Positions 8,782-19,100 of a stretch of 64,000 bases of DNA are shown piece by piece. The stretch's first letter is position 1; every line of letters starts with the position of its first letter. The stretch is from CAINVV01 sp963663675 (GTDB taxonomy: Bacteria; Bacteroidota; Bacteroidia; Bacteroidales; Prolixibacteraceae), in contig OY760498.1 of assembly GCA_963663675.1 (NCBI GenBank), positions 4,092,001-4,156,000 of the forward strand. Direction: 5' to 3'. Position numbers and translations under genes: made by a program. The notes beneath the pieces were generated by a model that saw only the letters and a program-made list of their open reading frames with translations, was not told the origin of the DNA and did no database searches.

Positions 8782-10725
8782 ATGAGTAACTGGACTTTCG
8801 AAAATATTGACTTTGCCGGCTTTCCCGTTTACACCGGAGATGATCTTGGTGTGACCTGGTCGGAAAAGAAACTGAAAGTCAGGTTATGGTCTCCGACAGC
8901 CCGCGAAGTGTTGTTTCGTTTGTACAAATCAGCTGAAACAAAAATTGCCCATGAAACCATACAGCTCGAAAAATCCCATTCCGGAACATGGAGGTGTGAA
9001 CTGAACGGCAATTACGAAGGATTTTTCTACACTTTCCAGGTACGTGACAATTCAGAATGGCTAAATGAATGTCCTGATATTGATGCAAAAGCGACAGGTG
9101 TGAACGGCCTGAGGGGCATGATCCTCGACCACGCGCTGACGAATCCCGAAGATTGGGAAAGCGACAGACGCTCTTCGGTTGTATGTCCGACTGACATGGT
9201 GATATACGAGCTTCACCTCCGTGATTTTACGGTATCTCCTGATTCCGGGGTATCGCACAAGGGCAAATACCTTGGCCTTACCGAAACTGGAACTACCACT
9301 CCTGAAGGCCTTTCTTCCGGCATTGATCACCTTAAAGAGCTGGGAATAACACATGTACACCTCTTACCTGTTGCGGATTTTTATACTGTAGATGAGACAC
9401 AGACCTCCCCTCAATACAACTGGGGGTACGACCCGCTCAACTTCAACACGCCGGAGGGATGGTATTCCACCAATCCATATGACGGATATACGCGGATCAG
9501 AGAAGTTAAACAAATGGTACAGGCACTTCACAATCAAAATCTTGGAGTGATTATGGATGTGGTTTACAACCACTCCGGACTGATTTTTGATTCCTGGTTT
9601 AACCAGCTTGTACCGGGATATTATTACCGTCAAAGGGTGGACGGAACCCTGTCAGACGCCAGTGGCTGCGGTAACGAGCTGGCAACGGAACGGGAGATGG
9701 TAAGGAAATTCATTGTCGATTCTGTTGCCTGGTGGGCAGAGGAATATCATTTTGACGGATTCAGGTTCGATCTGATGGGCATCATTGATATCGAAACCAT
9801 GAACCAGGTTCGGAAAAGGCTTGACCTGATTGATCCAAATATCTTTATTTACGGAGAAGGCTGGATTGCGGCCGAATCCCCGTATCCGGACAATCTGCGG
9901 GCCATGAAGCTCAATACGCCAAGGCTTGACCGTATCTCCTCCTTTTGCGATGATATTCGCGACGGTCTGAAGGGAACTCCATTCAACCGTTACAGTATCG
10001 GATTTATCAGCGGACTGACCCTTCGGGAAGAGAAGGTCAAATTTGCCATTGCCGGGGCAATCCGGCATCCCCAGATTTTTTACGATTATGTGGAGTCATC
10101 CCGTCAGCCATGGGCCAATACCCCTTCCCAGTGCATCAACTATGTCTCCTGTCATGATAATTATACCCTTTTCGACAAACTTCAGTACTCCTGTCCAGAG
10201 GCATCCATGGAAGAGACAGAAAGGATGACAAGGCTGGCTTTGGGCATTCTGCTTACCGCACAAGGAGTTCCGTTCCTTCATTCAGGTATCGAAATGCACA
10301 GGTCCAAGGGAGGCCATCATGATTCGTACAGGTCGCCAGATGAAGTAAACCAGATAGAATGGGGCAAAAAGGCATCCTTCGGCGGTCTTGTCCGTTTCAC
10401 CAGGGATTGTATTGAACTTCGCAGGCAGCATCCCGCTTTCAGAATGAACGACAGCGACATGGTGAGGGAAAAACTCTCCTTTTTCCCGAAATACATTCCG
10501 GGGGTGATAGCCTTCCAGTTAATGGACCATGCCAATGGGGATCCATGGAAAAACATCGTATTGCTGTTTAACGGAAATAATTATTCCGTCGAGTACGAAA
10601 TTCCAGAGAAGAGATGGCTGATAGTGGCTCAAAACGGGGAAATACAGCCACATGGCATGGGTCACGTCGTTACGGCAAAAGTTCGCCTTCATCCGATCTC
10701 CATGATGGTTCTGGCTGAGGAGTGA
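8782..10725 (+). CDS. pulA: Type I pullulanase (GH13_14 debranching enzyme)
   Basis: The protein has 647 residues, with an N-terminal CBM48-like domain (residues about 20-110, KKLKVRLWSPTAREVLFRLY) and a GH13 (beta/alpha)8 barrel. The type I pullulanase signature YNWGYDP is present near residue 213. The catalytic nucleophile Asp lies in DGFRFDLMG near 331, the acid/base Glu in IYGEGW near 355, and the transition-state Asp in VSCHDN near 457. No signal peptide is seen, so the enzyme is cytoplasmic and would cleave alpha-1,6 branches of glycogen or imported limit dextrins, complementing the GH77 enzyme at 2287. It converges on ald with a gap of 17 bp. Confidence 0.94.
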   Translation: MSNWTFENIDFAGFPVYTGDDLGVTWSEKKLKVRLWSPTAREVLFRLYKSAETKIAHETIQLEKSHSGTWRCELNGNYEGFFYTFQVRDNSEWLNECPDIDAKATGVNGLRGMILDHALTNPEDWESDRRSSVVCPTDMVIYELHLRDFTVSPDSGVSHKGKYLGLTETGTTTPEGLSSGIDHLKELGITHVHLLPVADFYTVDETQTSPQYNWGYDPLNFNTPEGWYSTNPYDGYTRIREVKQMVQALHNQNLGVIMDVVYNHSGLIFDSWFNQLVPGYYYRQRVDGTLSDASGCGNELATEREMVRKFIVDSVAWWAEEYHFDGFRFDLMGIIDIETMNQVRKRLDLIDPNIFIYGEGWIAAESPYPDNLRAMKLNTPRLDRISSFCDDIRDGLKGTPFNRYSIGFISGLTLREEKVKFAIAGAIRHPQIFYDYVESSRQPWANTPSQCINYVSCHDNYTLFDKLQYSCPEASMEETERMTRLALGILLTAQGVPFLHSGIEMHRSKGGHHDSYRSPDEVNQIEWGKKASFGGLVRFTRDCIELRRQHPAFRMNDSDMVREKLSFFPKYIPGVIAFQLMDHANGDPWKNIVLLFNGNNYSVEYEIPEKRWLIVAQNGEIQPHGMGHVVTAKVRLHPISMMVLAEE

Positions 10726-10742
10726 CAAGCCTTCGATGCAAA

Positions 10743-11957
10743 TCAGAAAGCACCCAGCAGCAGATTGATATCAGTATCAGAAATGGAAAGCATTTTTGCG
10801 ATGTCCCTGTTGGTCAGGATACCGTTCAAAAGGTAAACACCCGCGCAGAAGCCCCTGTTTCCTTTGATATATTCGGTTACGCCGCCCGACTGTCCAATTC
10901 CAAGGAGGATAGGAGTGAAAATATTGCTGGCAGCGATGGAGGCCGTGCGTGCCACTTTCGATTCGAGGTTAGGAACGCAATAATGGATCACACCGTGAGT
11001 CTTGTAGGTCGGATTTTTCAGGGTGGTGATGCGTGATGTTTCAAAACACCCGCCCTGGATGATATTCAGATCGATTATGACAGAATTTTCCTTCATGCCC
11101 TCCACCATGTCTTCGGGGACAATCATGTTGGGTACCTCATTCATTGGCATCGCACCAAGAACAACCTCAGCAGTCTTAAGGGCCTTCCTGAGGGCCTTCG
11201 GGTGGAAGACGGAGGTGGAGAGATGCTGTCCGAGCCTGGTTTTCAGGCTCATCAGCTTGTATATCGAATCATCAAAGACTTTTACTACAGCACCCAGCGA
11301 CATGGCCATCCGTGCTGCCTGTTCGGCTACGGTACCTGAACCGAGAATGACAACCTCAGAAGGAGCCACACCTGTAACTTCCCCGAGAATGACTCCCTTC
11401 CCGTTGATGGAACTGAGCAGCTCACTGGCCACGATCATGGAGATATTCCCGACAATCTCACTGCTGATCTGCACCATAGGGGATACACCGTGCTCATCTT
11501 TCAGATACTCAAAACCGATGGCAGTAACTTTTTTTCGCATCAGTTTACGTACGTACTCTGAAGTCATCAATGAGAGATAGACCGGAGAAAACAGCAGCTG
11601 GTTGCTTTTCATCATCTCTGTCTCTTCACTGGTGAATGGCGCCATTTTCAGCACGATATCACACTGGAAGATTTCGGAGGAATCCGGACAGATGACTGCG
11701 CCTGCCTCAGCGTACGCCCTGTCGGAATAATTGGCTTCGATGCCTGCCCCTTTTTGAACAAAGACATTGTGGCCGTTGGCGACAAGAACCTCAACTGCCT
11801 GCGGAGTCAGCGGTACCCGAAATTCAACTATGTTGCCCGTATCAGGAAACCCGATACTCAATTTAATATTTCGTCTGCCAGGTTTGTATAACTCCTCTTT
11901 GGGAATAAGTTTTTCTTTGGTCCAGACAGAAGTATTTTCCTCTTTACGGTGGTTCAT
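10743..11957 (-). CDS. ald: Alanine dehydrogenase / PNT-family protein
   Basis: The protein has 404 residues. The N-terminal AlaDh/PNT domain contains EFRVPLTPQAVEVL, KMAPFTSEE and LLFSPVYLSLMT. The Rossmann NAD-binding domain shows VVILGSGTVAEQAARMA. Later blocks typical of the family are MIVPEDMVEGMKENSVIIDL and ARTASIAASNIFTP. The enzyme reversibly deaminates L-alanine to pyruvate and ammonia with NAD. The protein is somewhat longer than the 370-residue enzymes because of an N-terminal extension of about 30 residues, which is usual for the Bacteroidota subgroup. ATG at 11957 was chosen. It may be cotranscribed with tsaE 64 bp upstream. Confidence 0.88.
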   Translation of the reverse strand: MNHRKEENTSVWTKEKLIPKEELYKPGRRNIKLSIGFPDTGNIVEFRVPLTPQAVEVLVANGHNVFVQKGAGIEANYSDRAYAEAGAVICPDSSEIFQCDIVLKMAPFTSEETEMMKSNQLLFSPVYLSLMTSEYVRKLMRKKVTAIGFEYLKDEHGVSPMVQISSEIVGNISMIVASELLSSINGKGVILGEVTGVAPSEVVILGSGTVAEQAARMAMSLGAVVKVFDDSIYKLMSLKTRLGQHLSTSVFHPKALRKALKTAEVVLGAMPMNEVPNMIVPEDMVEGMKENSVIIDLNIIQGGCFETSRITTLKNPTYKTHGVIHYCVPNLESKVARTASIAASNIFTPILLGIGQSGGVTEYIKGNRGFCAGVYLLNGILTNRDIAKMLSISDTDINLLLGAF

Positions 11958-12021
11958 TTTTTTACATTTTAATTCAATAGTCAGACCCGGCTAAGACCTT
12001 CGCGATTCACTTCAATAATCA

Positions 12022-12459
12022 TTATACCAGCGACATACCGGATACCCTGGATTCAATGATCCTGCTCCCTCCTGCAACCTCCGAAATATACACCTTCACT
12101 GTATTGGGCGGCAGGAGTGGCTCGATCAATTCCGGCCATTCGATGAAACAATATTTATCACTGAAAAAATACTCTTCGTAGCCCAGGTCAAAAAGCTCTT
12201 CCATGCTTTTGATCCGGTAAAAATCGAAATGGTATATCTCTTCGGATTGTTCAGTTTCATAAACATTTATCAGTGCAAAAGTAGGTGAAGTTACATAATC
12301 AATGACCTGTAACCTGTCACAAAGCGCCTTGATAAATGTGGTTTTTCCTGACCCCATCTTTCCATAAAAAGCAAAAAGCCGGTCGGCCGGATGACCTTCA
12401 ATAAATTTTTCAGCAACCTGGTTTAGTTCGCTTAAGGAGCTGATCTCAGCTTTAAACAT
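12022..12459 (-). CDS. tsaE: tRNA N6-threonylcarbamoyladenosine biosynthesis ATPase TsaE
   Basis: A 145-residue P-loop ATPase of the YjeE family; 140-160 residues is usual. The Walker A motif GKMGSGKT lies at 33-40. The blocks YVTSPTFALINVYE, IYHFDFYRI and CFIEWPELI match the family's conserved switch and substrate regions. TsaE works with TsaB, TsaC and TsaD to make t6A37 in tRNAs decoding ANN codons. The partners are not in the window. The gene is divergent from gcvH. Confidence 0.93.
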   Translation of the reverse strand: MFKAEISSLSELNQVAEKFIEGHPADRLFAFYGKMGSGKTTFIKALCDRLQVIDYVTSPTFALINVYETEQSEEIYHFDFYRIKSMEELFDLGYEEYFFSDKYCFIEWPELIEPLLPPNTVKVYISEVAGGSRIIESRVSGMSLV

Positions 12460-12474
12460 TATAAATTATTTATC

Positions 12475-12507
12475 CGTGTCAGCACAGGCAACTGCTGTGC
12501 GTACACG
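12475..12507. other. Interrupted hairpin between tsaE and gcvH
   Basis: Arms CGTGT/ACACG and GCACAG/CTGTGC are nested around a 7-nt loop with a 2-nt internal mismatch. It lies just upstream of tsaE in the divergent region and could be an operator or an RNA leader hairpin. Function is unknown. Confidence 0.3.
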
Positions 12508-12635
12508 TTATATTTTAATAATCAAAGTTTTCCGGCAGAAGCAATTAACACGTAAGTATTCTATCCACCGGTTCGTACATCAATTTTAATCAAAAAAATT
12601 TGATAAAATTCAGGTTCTGACAATCATTTTTATCT

Positions 12636-12643
12636 TAATTTTG
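12636..12643 (+). promoter_or_regulatory. Candidate -7 box for gcvH
   Basis: TAATTTTG matches the Bacteroidota TAnnTTTG element 22 bp before the gcvH ATG at 12666. No convincing -33 box was found at the usual spacing. Confidence 0.35.
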
Positions 12644-12665
12644 AAAAAACATAAATTCTTGAACT

Positions 12666-13046
12666 ATGAACGTCCCATCGAATTTAAAATACACAAAAGA
12701 GCATGAATGGCTTCGCATTGAAGGTAATGCCGCTGTTGTTGGAATTACTGATTTCGCCCAGGGAGAACTTGGAGACATCGTTTTTCTGGAAATTGAAACT
12801 GTAGGGGAAACACTTGATGCAGAAGAAGTTTTTGGAACCATCGAGGCAGTTAAAACAGTTTCTGACCTGTTCATGCCTGTTGGAGGAGAGGTTCTTGAAA
12901 TCAATCCGCTGCTGGAAGAGCATCCTGAACTTGTCAACTCCGATCCATACGGAGAGGGATGGCTGATCAAGGTTGCAGTCAAAGATACCGGCGAAATAGC
13001 AAAGCTTCTCTCCGCTGATGAGTACGCTGCCATGCTGGGAGCATAA
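12666..13046 (+). CDS. gcvH: Glycine cleavage system H protein
   Basis: The 126-residue protein is the lipoyl carrier of the glycine cleavage complex, shuttling the aminomethyl intermediate between P and T proteins. The lipoylated lysine is Lys63 within GTIEAVKTVSDL. Family blocks YTKEHEWLRIEG, GITDFAQGELGDIVF and the C-terminal NSDPYGEGWLIKV are all present, and the length is standard. The P and T genes are not nearby, as is common in Bacteroidota where gcv genes are scattered. A perfect-stem terminator follows. Confidence 0.96.
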   Translation: MNVPSNLKYTKEHEWLRIEGNAAVVGITDFAQGELGDIVFLEIETVGETLDAEEVFGTIEAVKTVSDLFMPVGGEVLEINPLLEEHPELVNSDPYGEGWLIKVAVKDTGEIAKLLSADEYAAMLGA

Positions 13047-13085
13047 AAATCTGACAATCAATCTGAGCCCGGAAAATCCTGCCTC

Positions 13086-13120
13086 AACAATAAATCCCGT
13101 TTAATGCGGGATTTATTGTT
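13086..13120 (+). terminator. Hairpin terminator after gcvH
   Basis: Perfect 14-bp arms (AACAATAAATCCCG at 13086-13099 and its complement at 13107-13120) flank a 7-nt loop, 40 bp after the gcvH stop codon. The stem ends in TTATTGTT rather than a long T run. Confidence 0.75.
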
Positions 13121-13352
13121 CCAAAAACATTGAATCAAACAGTTAAGCCCAATCAGAATACAAAAATTGCAGCTATATTTGTTACCCGGGTTTTCCCTCT
13201 GTTATGCCGCCTGCATTATGGATTCAGAAATACCCAACAAACCAGCTATTACCAATTCAAATATTAATTCAGGGACAGGCAACCGGCAGTACCAATTCGC
13301 CATATCTGCCTGTATATAAAGAATATAAATAATGCAACCAAATACTATAATC

Positions 13353-15641
13353 ATGAAATTGTTTTTTGTTATCACGTTTTTTATTCTGTTTGCCGGAGGA
13401 ACCGTTCATGCACAAAATGCCGGTTCATCCCCTGTCGACCTGGTCAATCCCCTCATGGGCAGCGATTCCAATTTCGCGTTGTCCAACGGAAATACCTATC
13501 CGGCCATTGCCTTGCCCTGGGGTATGAATTTTTGGACACCTCAAACTGCCAAAATGGGAGACGGATGGGTTTATGCCTATGACGCCACACATATCCAGGG
13601 AATAAAACAGACACACCAACCCAGTCCATGGATCAATGACTACGGGCAATTTTCGCTCTTCGCCATGACCAATGTGCTGAAAATTGACGGGATGAAGAGG
13701 GCAAGCTGGTTCTCACACAAGGCTGAGACAGTGAAACCATATTATTACAGCGTTTACCTGGCTGATTATGATGTCAAGGTTGAAGTGACACCCACAGAAC
13801 GGGCAGCCATGTTCCAGTTTACTTTCCCTGACAATAAAAACTCCTATATTCTGGTTGATGCCTTCAACAAAGGCTCTTTTGTAAGTATCAATAAAGGAGA
13901 AAACAAAATCACTGGTTATTCAACAAGGAACAGTGGTGGTGTTGCAGCCAATTTCAAAAATTTCTTTGTCATCCAGTTTGACAGGCCTTTTACCGGGGGC
14001 GAAGTCTGGAGTGATTCATCCATTGTAAAAAATGTTACTGAACTGAAGGCAGATCATGTCGGGGCAGCACTCCGTTTTGAAACCAAAAGGGGAGATGTGG
14101 TACACGCGAAGGTTGCTTCTTCTTTCATAAGCATTGAGCAGGCTGAAATAAACCTGAAAGAGCTGGGAAATGACACATTCGAACAGGTATGCCTGAAAGG
14201 CAGGGAAATCTGGAACAAAGGACTATCAACCATTGAGGTGGAAGGTGGCAGTTGCGACGAGATGAGAACATTTTATTCCTGCCTTTACAGGACCATGCTT
14301 TTCCCCAGAAAATTCTTCGAAGTGGATGCCACCGGGAAAGTGATGCATTACAGTCCTTACGAAGGGAAGATCATGCCGGGATACCTCTACACGGATAACG
14401 GGTACTGGGATACTTTCAGGGCAGTTTTCCCCCTGTTTAACCTAATTCATCCTTCCCTGAATGCAAAGATCCAGGAAGGCATGGTTAACACTTTCAATGA
14501 GAGCGGCTGGTTGCCCGAATGGGCGAGTCCGGGCCATCGCGACTGCATGGTCGGATCCAACTCTGCTTCGATCATTGCCGATGCCTACCTGAAAGGAGCG
14601 CGCGGATATGATATCAACAAACTATACGAAGCAGTTCTGAAAAACAGCGAACATGAAGGTCCGCTGAACTCTGTAGGACGCAAAGGAGTTGAATACTATA
14701 ACAGGCTCGGTTACATTCCGTACAATGTGAAAATCAATGAGAGTGCAGCACGTACCCTGGAATATGCCTACGACGACTGGTGCATCCTTCAGCTGGCGAA
14801 AGCATTGAAGCGGCCGCAGAGTGAAATTGACCTTTTTTCCAAAAGAAGCCAGAATTACAGGAACCTTTTCGACAAAGAGACCAAGTTGATGCGTGGGAAA
14901 AATGAAGACGGCACTTTCCAGAAACCGTTTAATCCGTTCAAATGGGGCGATGCATTCACCGAAGGCAACAGCTGGCACTATACCTGGTCGGTATTTCATG
15001 ATATCCAGGGACTTGCAGACCTGATGGGAGGGAAAAAGGAATTTGTAAAAATGCTTGACTCCGTTTTTGTGGTTCCACCGGTTTTTGATGCATCCTATTA
15101 TCGCAGTGTGATTCATGAAATCCGTGAAATGCAGATTGCCAACATGGGTAATTATGCACATGGCAATCAGCCGATCCAGCACATGATCTATCTTTACAAT
15201 TATGGCGGAGAGCCATGGAAAACCCAATACTGGGTGAGAGAGACCATGAACAGGATGTACAATCCAAATCCGGACGGATATTGCGGTGATGAAGACAACG
15301 GACAAACATCGGCATGGTATATCTTCAGCGCCATGGGATTTTATTCTGTTTGTCCGGGTTCGGATCAGTATGTTCTTGGAGCTCCCCTGTTTAAAAAGAT
15401 AACCGTTACCCTTGAGAACGGGAAAAAAGTGATTATCAATGCCCCTGAAAATTCAGCAGAAAACAGGTATATCCAGGAATTGACTGTAAACGGCAAACCC
15501 TACACCAAAAACTGGCTCAGCTACCCGGAACTGATGAAAGGAGCTACCCTTAATTTCAAAATGGGTGCAAAACCAAATACAACAAGAGGAACCGGGAAGG
15601 AAGATCTTCCCTATTCCTATTCCAATGAAAAAAAGAAATAG
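13353..15641 (+). CDS. GH92 alpha-mannosidase-family exported glycosidase with Gln at the expected general-acid position
   Basis: The mature-length GH92 protein has 762 residues from the ATG at 13353, chosen because a signal peptide (KLFFVITFFILFAGG..HAQ) begins there; an in-frame ATG at 13332 would add 7 residues. GH92 enzymes are Ca-dependent inverting exo-alpha-mannosidases. The N-terminal beta-sandwich (DLVNPLMGSDS) and the catalytic (alpha/alpha)6 domain (GHRDCMVGSNSASIIADAYL, YLYNYGGEPWKTQYW, CGDEDNGQTSAWY) are complete, including the Asp pair of the catalytic-base block GDEDNGQ. The usual family motif GNEP reads GNQP here (Gln606), so the general acid appears replaced. This substitution is known from GH92 members acting on mannose-1-phosphate diesters. 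It begins the exported carbohydrate cluster. Confidence 0.92.
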   Translation: MKLFFVITFFILFAGGTVHAQNAGSSPVDLVNPLMGSDSNFALSNGNTYPAIALPWGMNFWTPQTAKMGDGWVYAYDATHIQGIKQTHQPSPWINDYGQFSLFAMTNVLKIDGMKRASWFSHKAETVKPYYYSVYLADYDVKVEVTPTERAAMFQFTFPDNKNSYILVDAFNKGSFVSINKGENKITGYSTRNSGGVAANFKNFFVIQFDRPFTGGEVWSDSSIVKNVTELKADHVGAALRFETKRGDVVHAKVASSFISIEQAEINLKELGNDTFEQVCLKGREIWNKGLSTIEVEGGSCDEMRTFYSCLYRTMLFPRKFFEVDATGKVMHYSPYEGKIMPGYLYTDNGYWDTFRAVFPLFNLIHPSLNAKIQEGMVNTFNESGWLPEWASPGHRDCMVGSNSASIIADAYLKGARGYDINKLYEAVLKNSEHEGPLNSVGRKGVEYYNRLGYIPYNVKINESAARTLEYAYDDWCILQLAKALKRPQSEIDLFSKRSQNYRNLFDKETKLMRGKNEDGTFQKPFNPFKWGDAFTEGNSWHYTWSVFHDIQGLADLMGGKKEFVKMLDSVFVVPPVFDASYYRSVIHEIREMQIANMGNYAHGNQPIQHMIYLYNYGGEPWKTQYWVRETMNRMYNPNPDGYCGDEDNGQTSAWYIFSAMGFYSVCPGSDQYVLGAPLFKKITVTLENGKKVIINAPENSAENRYIQELTVNGKPYTKNWLSYPELMKGATLNFKMGAKPNTTRGTGKEDLPYSYSNEKKK

Positions 15642-15663
15642 CCGGAATAAATGTTCCGGTTTC
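15642..15663 (+). terminator. Weak hairpin after GH92 gene
   Basis: CCGGAA / TTCCGG arms with a 6-nt loop directly follow the stop codon, then TTTCC. The tail is short, so termination strength is doubtful. Confidence 0.4.
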
Positions 15664-15764
15664 CCTGGTAACTGAAGGAGAGAAATAGATATAAACCATA
15701 ATAACTGACATTTCATTTGTAATTATTTTTATTAATTTGTTGAATTTCAAAATGTAAGTATGGA

Positions 15765-16125
15765 ACTCTCATTGATTTACATCCTATTTTGGGAAAGATC
15801 GTCCATGAGGATTTCGCGAAAACCAAATTCCGGGATTTTTTTGAAAATGAGAAATCAGGAGGCGCTGTCCGGTTGTTTGCGACCATTCACTCTATGCTGA
15901 CTGTAAATTCTTCAAACCAGGCGATCTTTCTAAATATTTTTAACTCTATGCCGGGAGTAAACACCTGACAGAATGGATCAATGATGGGTCGATGTACGTT
16001 TTCATCAGATAGCAGGCATTCAATGACCAGGAACAGCACATCATTTCCAAAATGGGAATTATGGCAGCCTCCCTTCCCCCTGGCTTATCAGGAATTCAGT
16101 GGTTGTTAATGGCACTAAAAACCTG
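15765..16125 (+). pseudogene. Degraded, internally deleted Na+/H+ antiporter NhaA remnant
   Basis: This otherwise non-coding gap contains two pieces that read like NhaA. From 15780 one frame gives FRDFFENEKSGGAVRLFATI, close to the family's N-terminal FFxxExSGGxxLL helix, with NSSNQAIFLNIF after it. It ends in a stop at 15966-15968. Then, shifted in frame, comes LTEWINDGSMYVF, resembling the WINDGLMxVFF segment, closed by a TAG. From 16016 a further frame gives AFNDQEQHIISKMGIMAAS, resembling the family's C-terminal segment. The roughly 250 residues between are missing. The gene is clearly dead. The assignment is by pattern memory, not alignment. Confidence 0.6.
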
Positions 16126-16173
16126 GTATTGTAAAATGTATTTCTAATTTTATTATCCTAAAGCAAAAATAAA

Positions 16174-19100
16174 ATGACAAATTCCGCCATCCAGAAATTT
16201 CTTCTTGTCTTCTTATTTTTGCCTCTGAATCACGCGGTTGCATTTTCAAAGGAAGCAACACGAGGTAACAACGGTGACAAGGAGATCTTACTGCGCCAGG
16301 GATTTGTAACACCGCCGGATTCCGCAAGGCCCGGAGTTTACTGGTATTTCATGGATGGCAATATTTCCCGGAAAGGGATGACTGAAGATCTGGAGGCCAT
16401 GAAAAAGGCCGGAATCGGCAGCGTGATATTCCTTGAGGTCAATGTGGGAATACCCCGGGGGCCAGTTATATTTTTGAGCAAGGAATGGCAGGATCTATTT
16501 ACCCATGCAGTCAGGGAGGCTGAGCGGCTCGGTATATCTCTGATCCTGGGTTCAGGCCCGGGATGGGCCGGGAGTGGTGGCCCCTGGGTCAAGCCTGAAC
16601 AATCAATGCAGCATCTTGTCTCTGGTGATACGCTGGTCAAAGGACCAATTCGTTTCAATTCACTTCTGGCCAGGCCTCAACCTAAAAAACCCTATTTCGG
16701 ATATGGGGCCCTCACCGATTCCCTGAGAAAAAAATGGGAGAATTATTATCGTGATGTTGCGGTCCTGGCATTCAGAACCCCTTCCACTCCGGACAAAATC
16801 TCTGACATTGATGAGAAAGCGCTCATTTACCGTGCTCCTTTCTCTTCTGTTAAGGGCGTAAAACCATTCCTGCCGACACCACTTAATTATCGCGGATCCA
16901 AGCCCGGTTCGACCATTGACAAAGACAGTATCCTGGATATCAGCCAATATTTGAGAGCAGATGGCACCCTCAACTGGAACGTGCCCCCGGGCAACTGGAC
17001 TATCCGGCGCCTGGGACTTAGAAACAACGGAGCTGTGACACGCCCTGCCCCGGAACCCGGACTGGGTTTTGAGTGCGATAAGATGGATACGACTGCTTTC
17101 AACAGTCATTACGAATTTTTCATGGGCAGGCTCCTCAAGAACCTGGGTACAAGGGATCCAAAGGCTGCCGGTGGATGGAAGATGATCCACATCGACAGCT
17201 GGGAGATGGGGGCCCAGAACTGGACTGCCAATTTCCGTTCAGAATTTCAGAAACGCCGCCACTACGACCTCTTTCCATATCTACCTGTTTACCATGGAGA
17301 TATCGTTAATTCACGCGAGATAAGCGAACGTTTTTTGTGGGACATCCGCAAAACGGCGCAGGAGCTCGTCGTTGAAAACCACGCGGAACACTTCAAGGCA
17401 CTGGGGCGAAGAAGCGGGTTGAGGCTTTCCATAGAGCCCTACGACATGAATCCAACGGCAGACCTTGAACTGGGTGCTGTTGCCGATGTACCGATGTGCG
17501 AATTCTGGAGCAAAAACTTTGGATACAATACATCATTCAGCAGTATAGAAGCCACGTCCATCGCCCACGTTCAGGGTAAGCCTGTGGTCCAGGCAGAAGC
17601 TTTTACTGCCGAGAAATCGGAGGGATGGAAGTTATACCCGGGAGCTATCAAAGACCAGGGCGACTGGGCTTTTGCAGCAGGAATCAATAAATTTTATTAC
17701 CACACTTTTGCGCACCAGCCCCTGGATGAAAAACTAAAACCCGGAATGACCATGGGGCCTTACGGAGTGCACTGGGACCGTAACCAGACCTGGTGGAACA
17801 TGTCTTCAGCTTACCACACTTACATCACCCGATGTTCCTGGCTTCTGCAACAGGGCAAACATGTGTCTGATATACTTTATCTTACGCCGGAAGGAGCTCC
17901 CCATGTATTCCGGCCTCCCCTGTCCGCATTGGTGGGAAATGATACATTGCCCGATCGTCGCGGCTACAATTTTGATGGTATCTCTCCGGGATTGCTCATT
18001 TCAAGTGCTACCGTGAAGGATCATAAAATAAGTTTCCCGGGAGGCGGAAGCTACAACATCCTGGTTTTGCCCCTCATTGAGACAATGACACCCGAATTAC
18101 TCGGAAAAATTGAATCCCTGGTTCGCAACGGAGCCAATGTTCTGGGAATTCCGCCAAAAAAATCGCCCAGCCTGGTGAACTTCCCTGCTTGCGACAAAGA
18201 GGTTTCAACCACCGCTCTAAAAATCTGGAAAAGTTATGCCGCACCTCAAAATCTGCAGGAGATATCCTATGGTAAAGGCAAAGTTTTCAGGGCAGGTGAT
18301 TTTGGTGCTGTGGATTCAACGAGGCCCTACCCTTCCTATGATTTAACTGCCAACCTTTTGAAAAAACTGAATGTAAAAGAAGATTTCAGCTCCGACGGAC
18401 CTGTCAGGTATGCTCACCGCACACTCGAAGAAACGGAAATCTACTTCATAGCCAATCGCTCGGACGGCGACATCAGTGTTGACTGCCGGTTCAGGGATGA
18501 TTCAGGGATGCCGGAGTTGTGGAATCCAATTACGGGAGAGATCCGCCGGCTGAAGAGTTTCACCCGTAAAGAGGGATTCACTTCCATTCCCATGCAGTTT
18601 GCCGCACATCAAAGTTTTTTCGTGGTTTTCGACAAGGGCAAACAAGCTGTCAGCCAGACAAAACCTTTCGGAAATTTTCCCACCAGGAGTAGTCTCCTCA
18701 CCCTTGGCGGTTCCTGGAAAGTTACTTTTGAACCTGGCATGGGAGGCCCGGGAGAGGTCATTTTCAATAAGCTGGAAGACTGGACCAACCGGCAGGAAGA
18801 AGGAATAAAATACTACTCCGGGACAGCTGTCTACCAAAAAACCTTCACCCTTTCAAAAGAAATGTTTATTGCCCCCCGTCCGTTGTTCCTGGATCTTGGA
18901 GAGGTCAACTGCATGGCACAAGTACTATTGAACGGCATTGATACAGGAACACTCTGGACTGCCCCATGGAGCCTGGAGATAACAAAAGCAGCAAAAGCCG
19001 GTGAAAATGTGCTCGAGATCAGGGTTGTCAATCTCTGGCCTAACCGTCTCATCGGAGATGAAAAGTATCCTTCAGACGGGATACAAAACAGGCAATGGCC

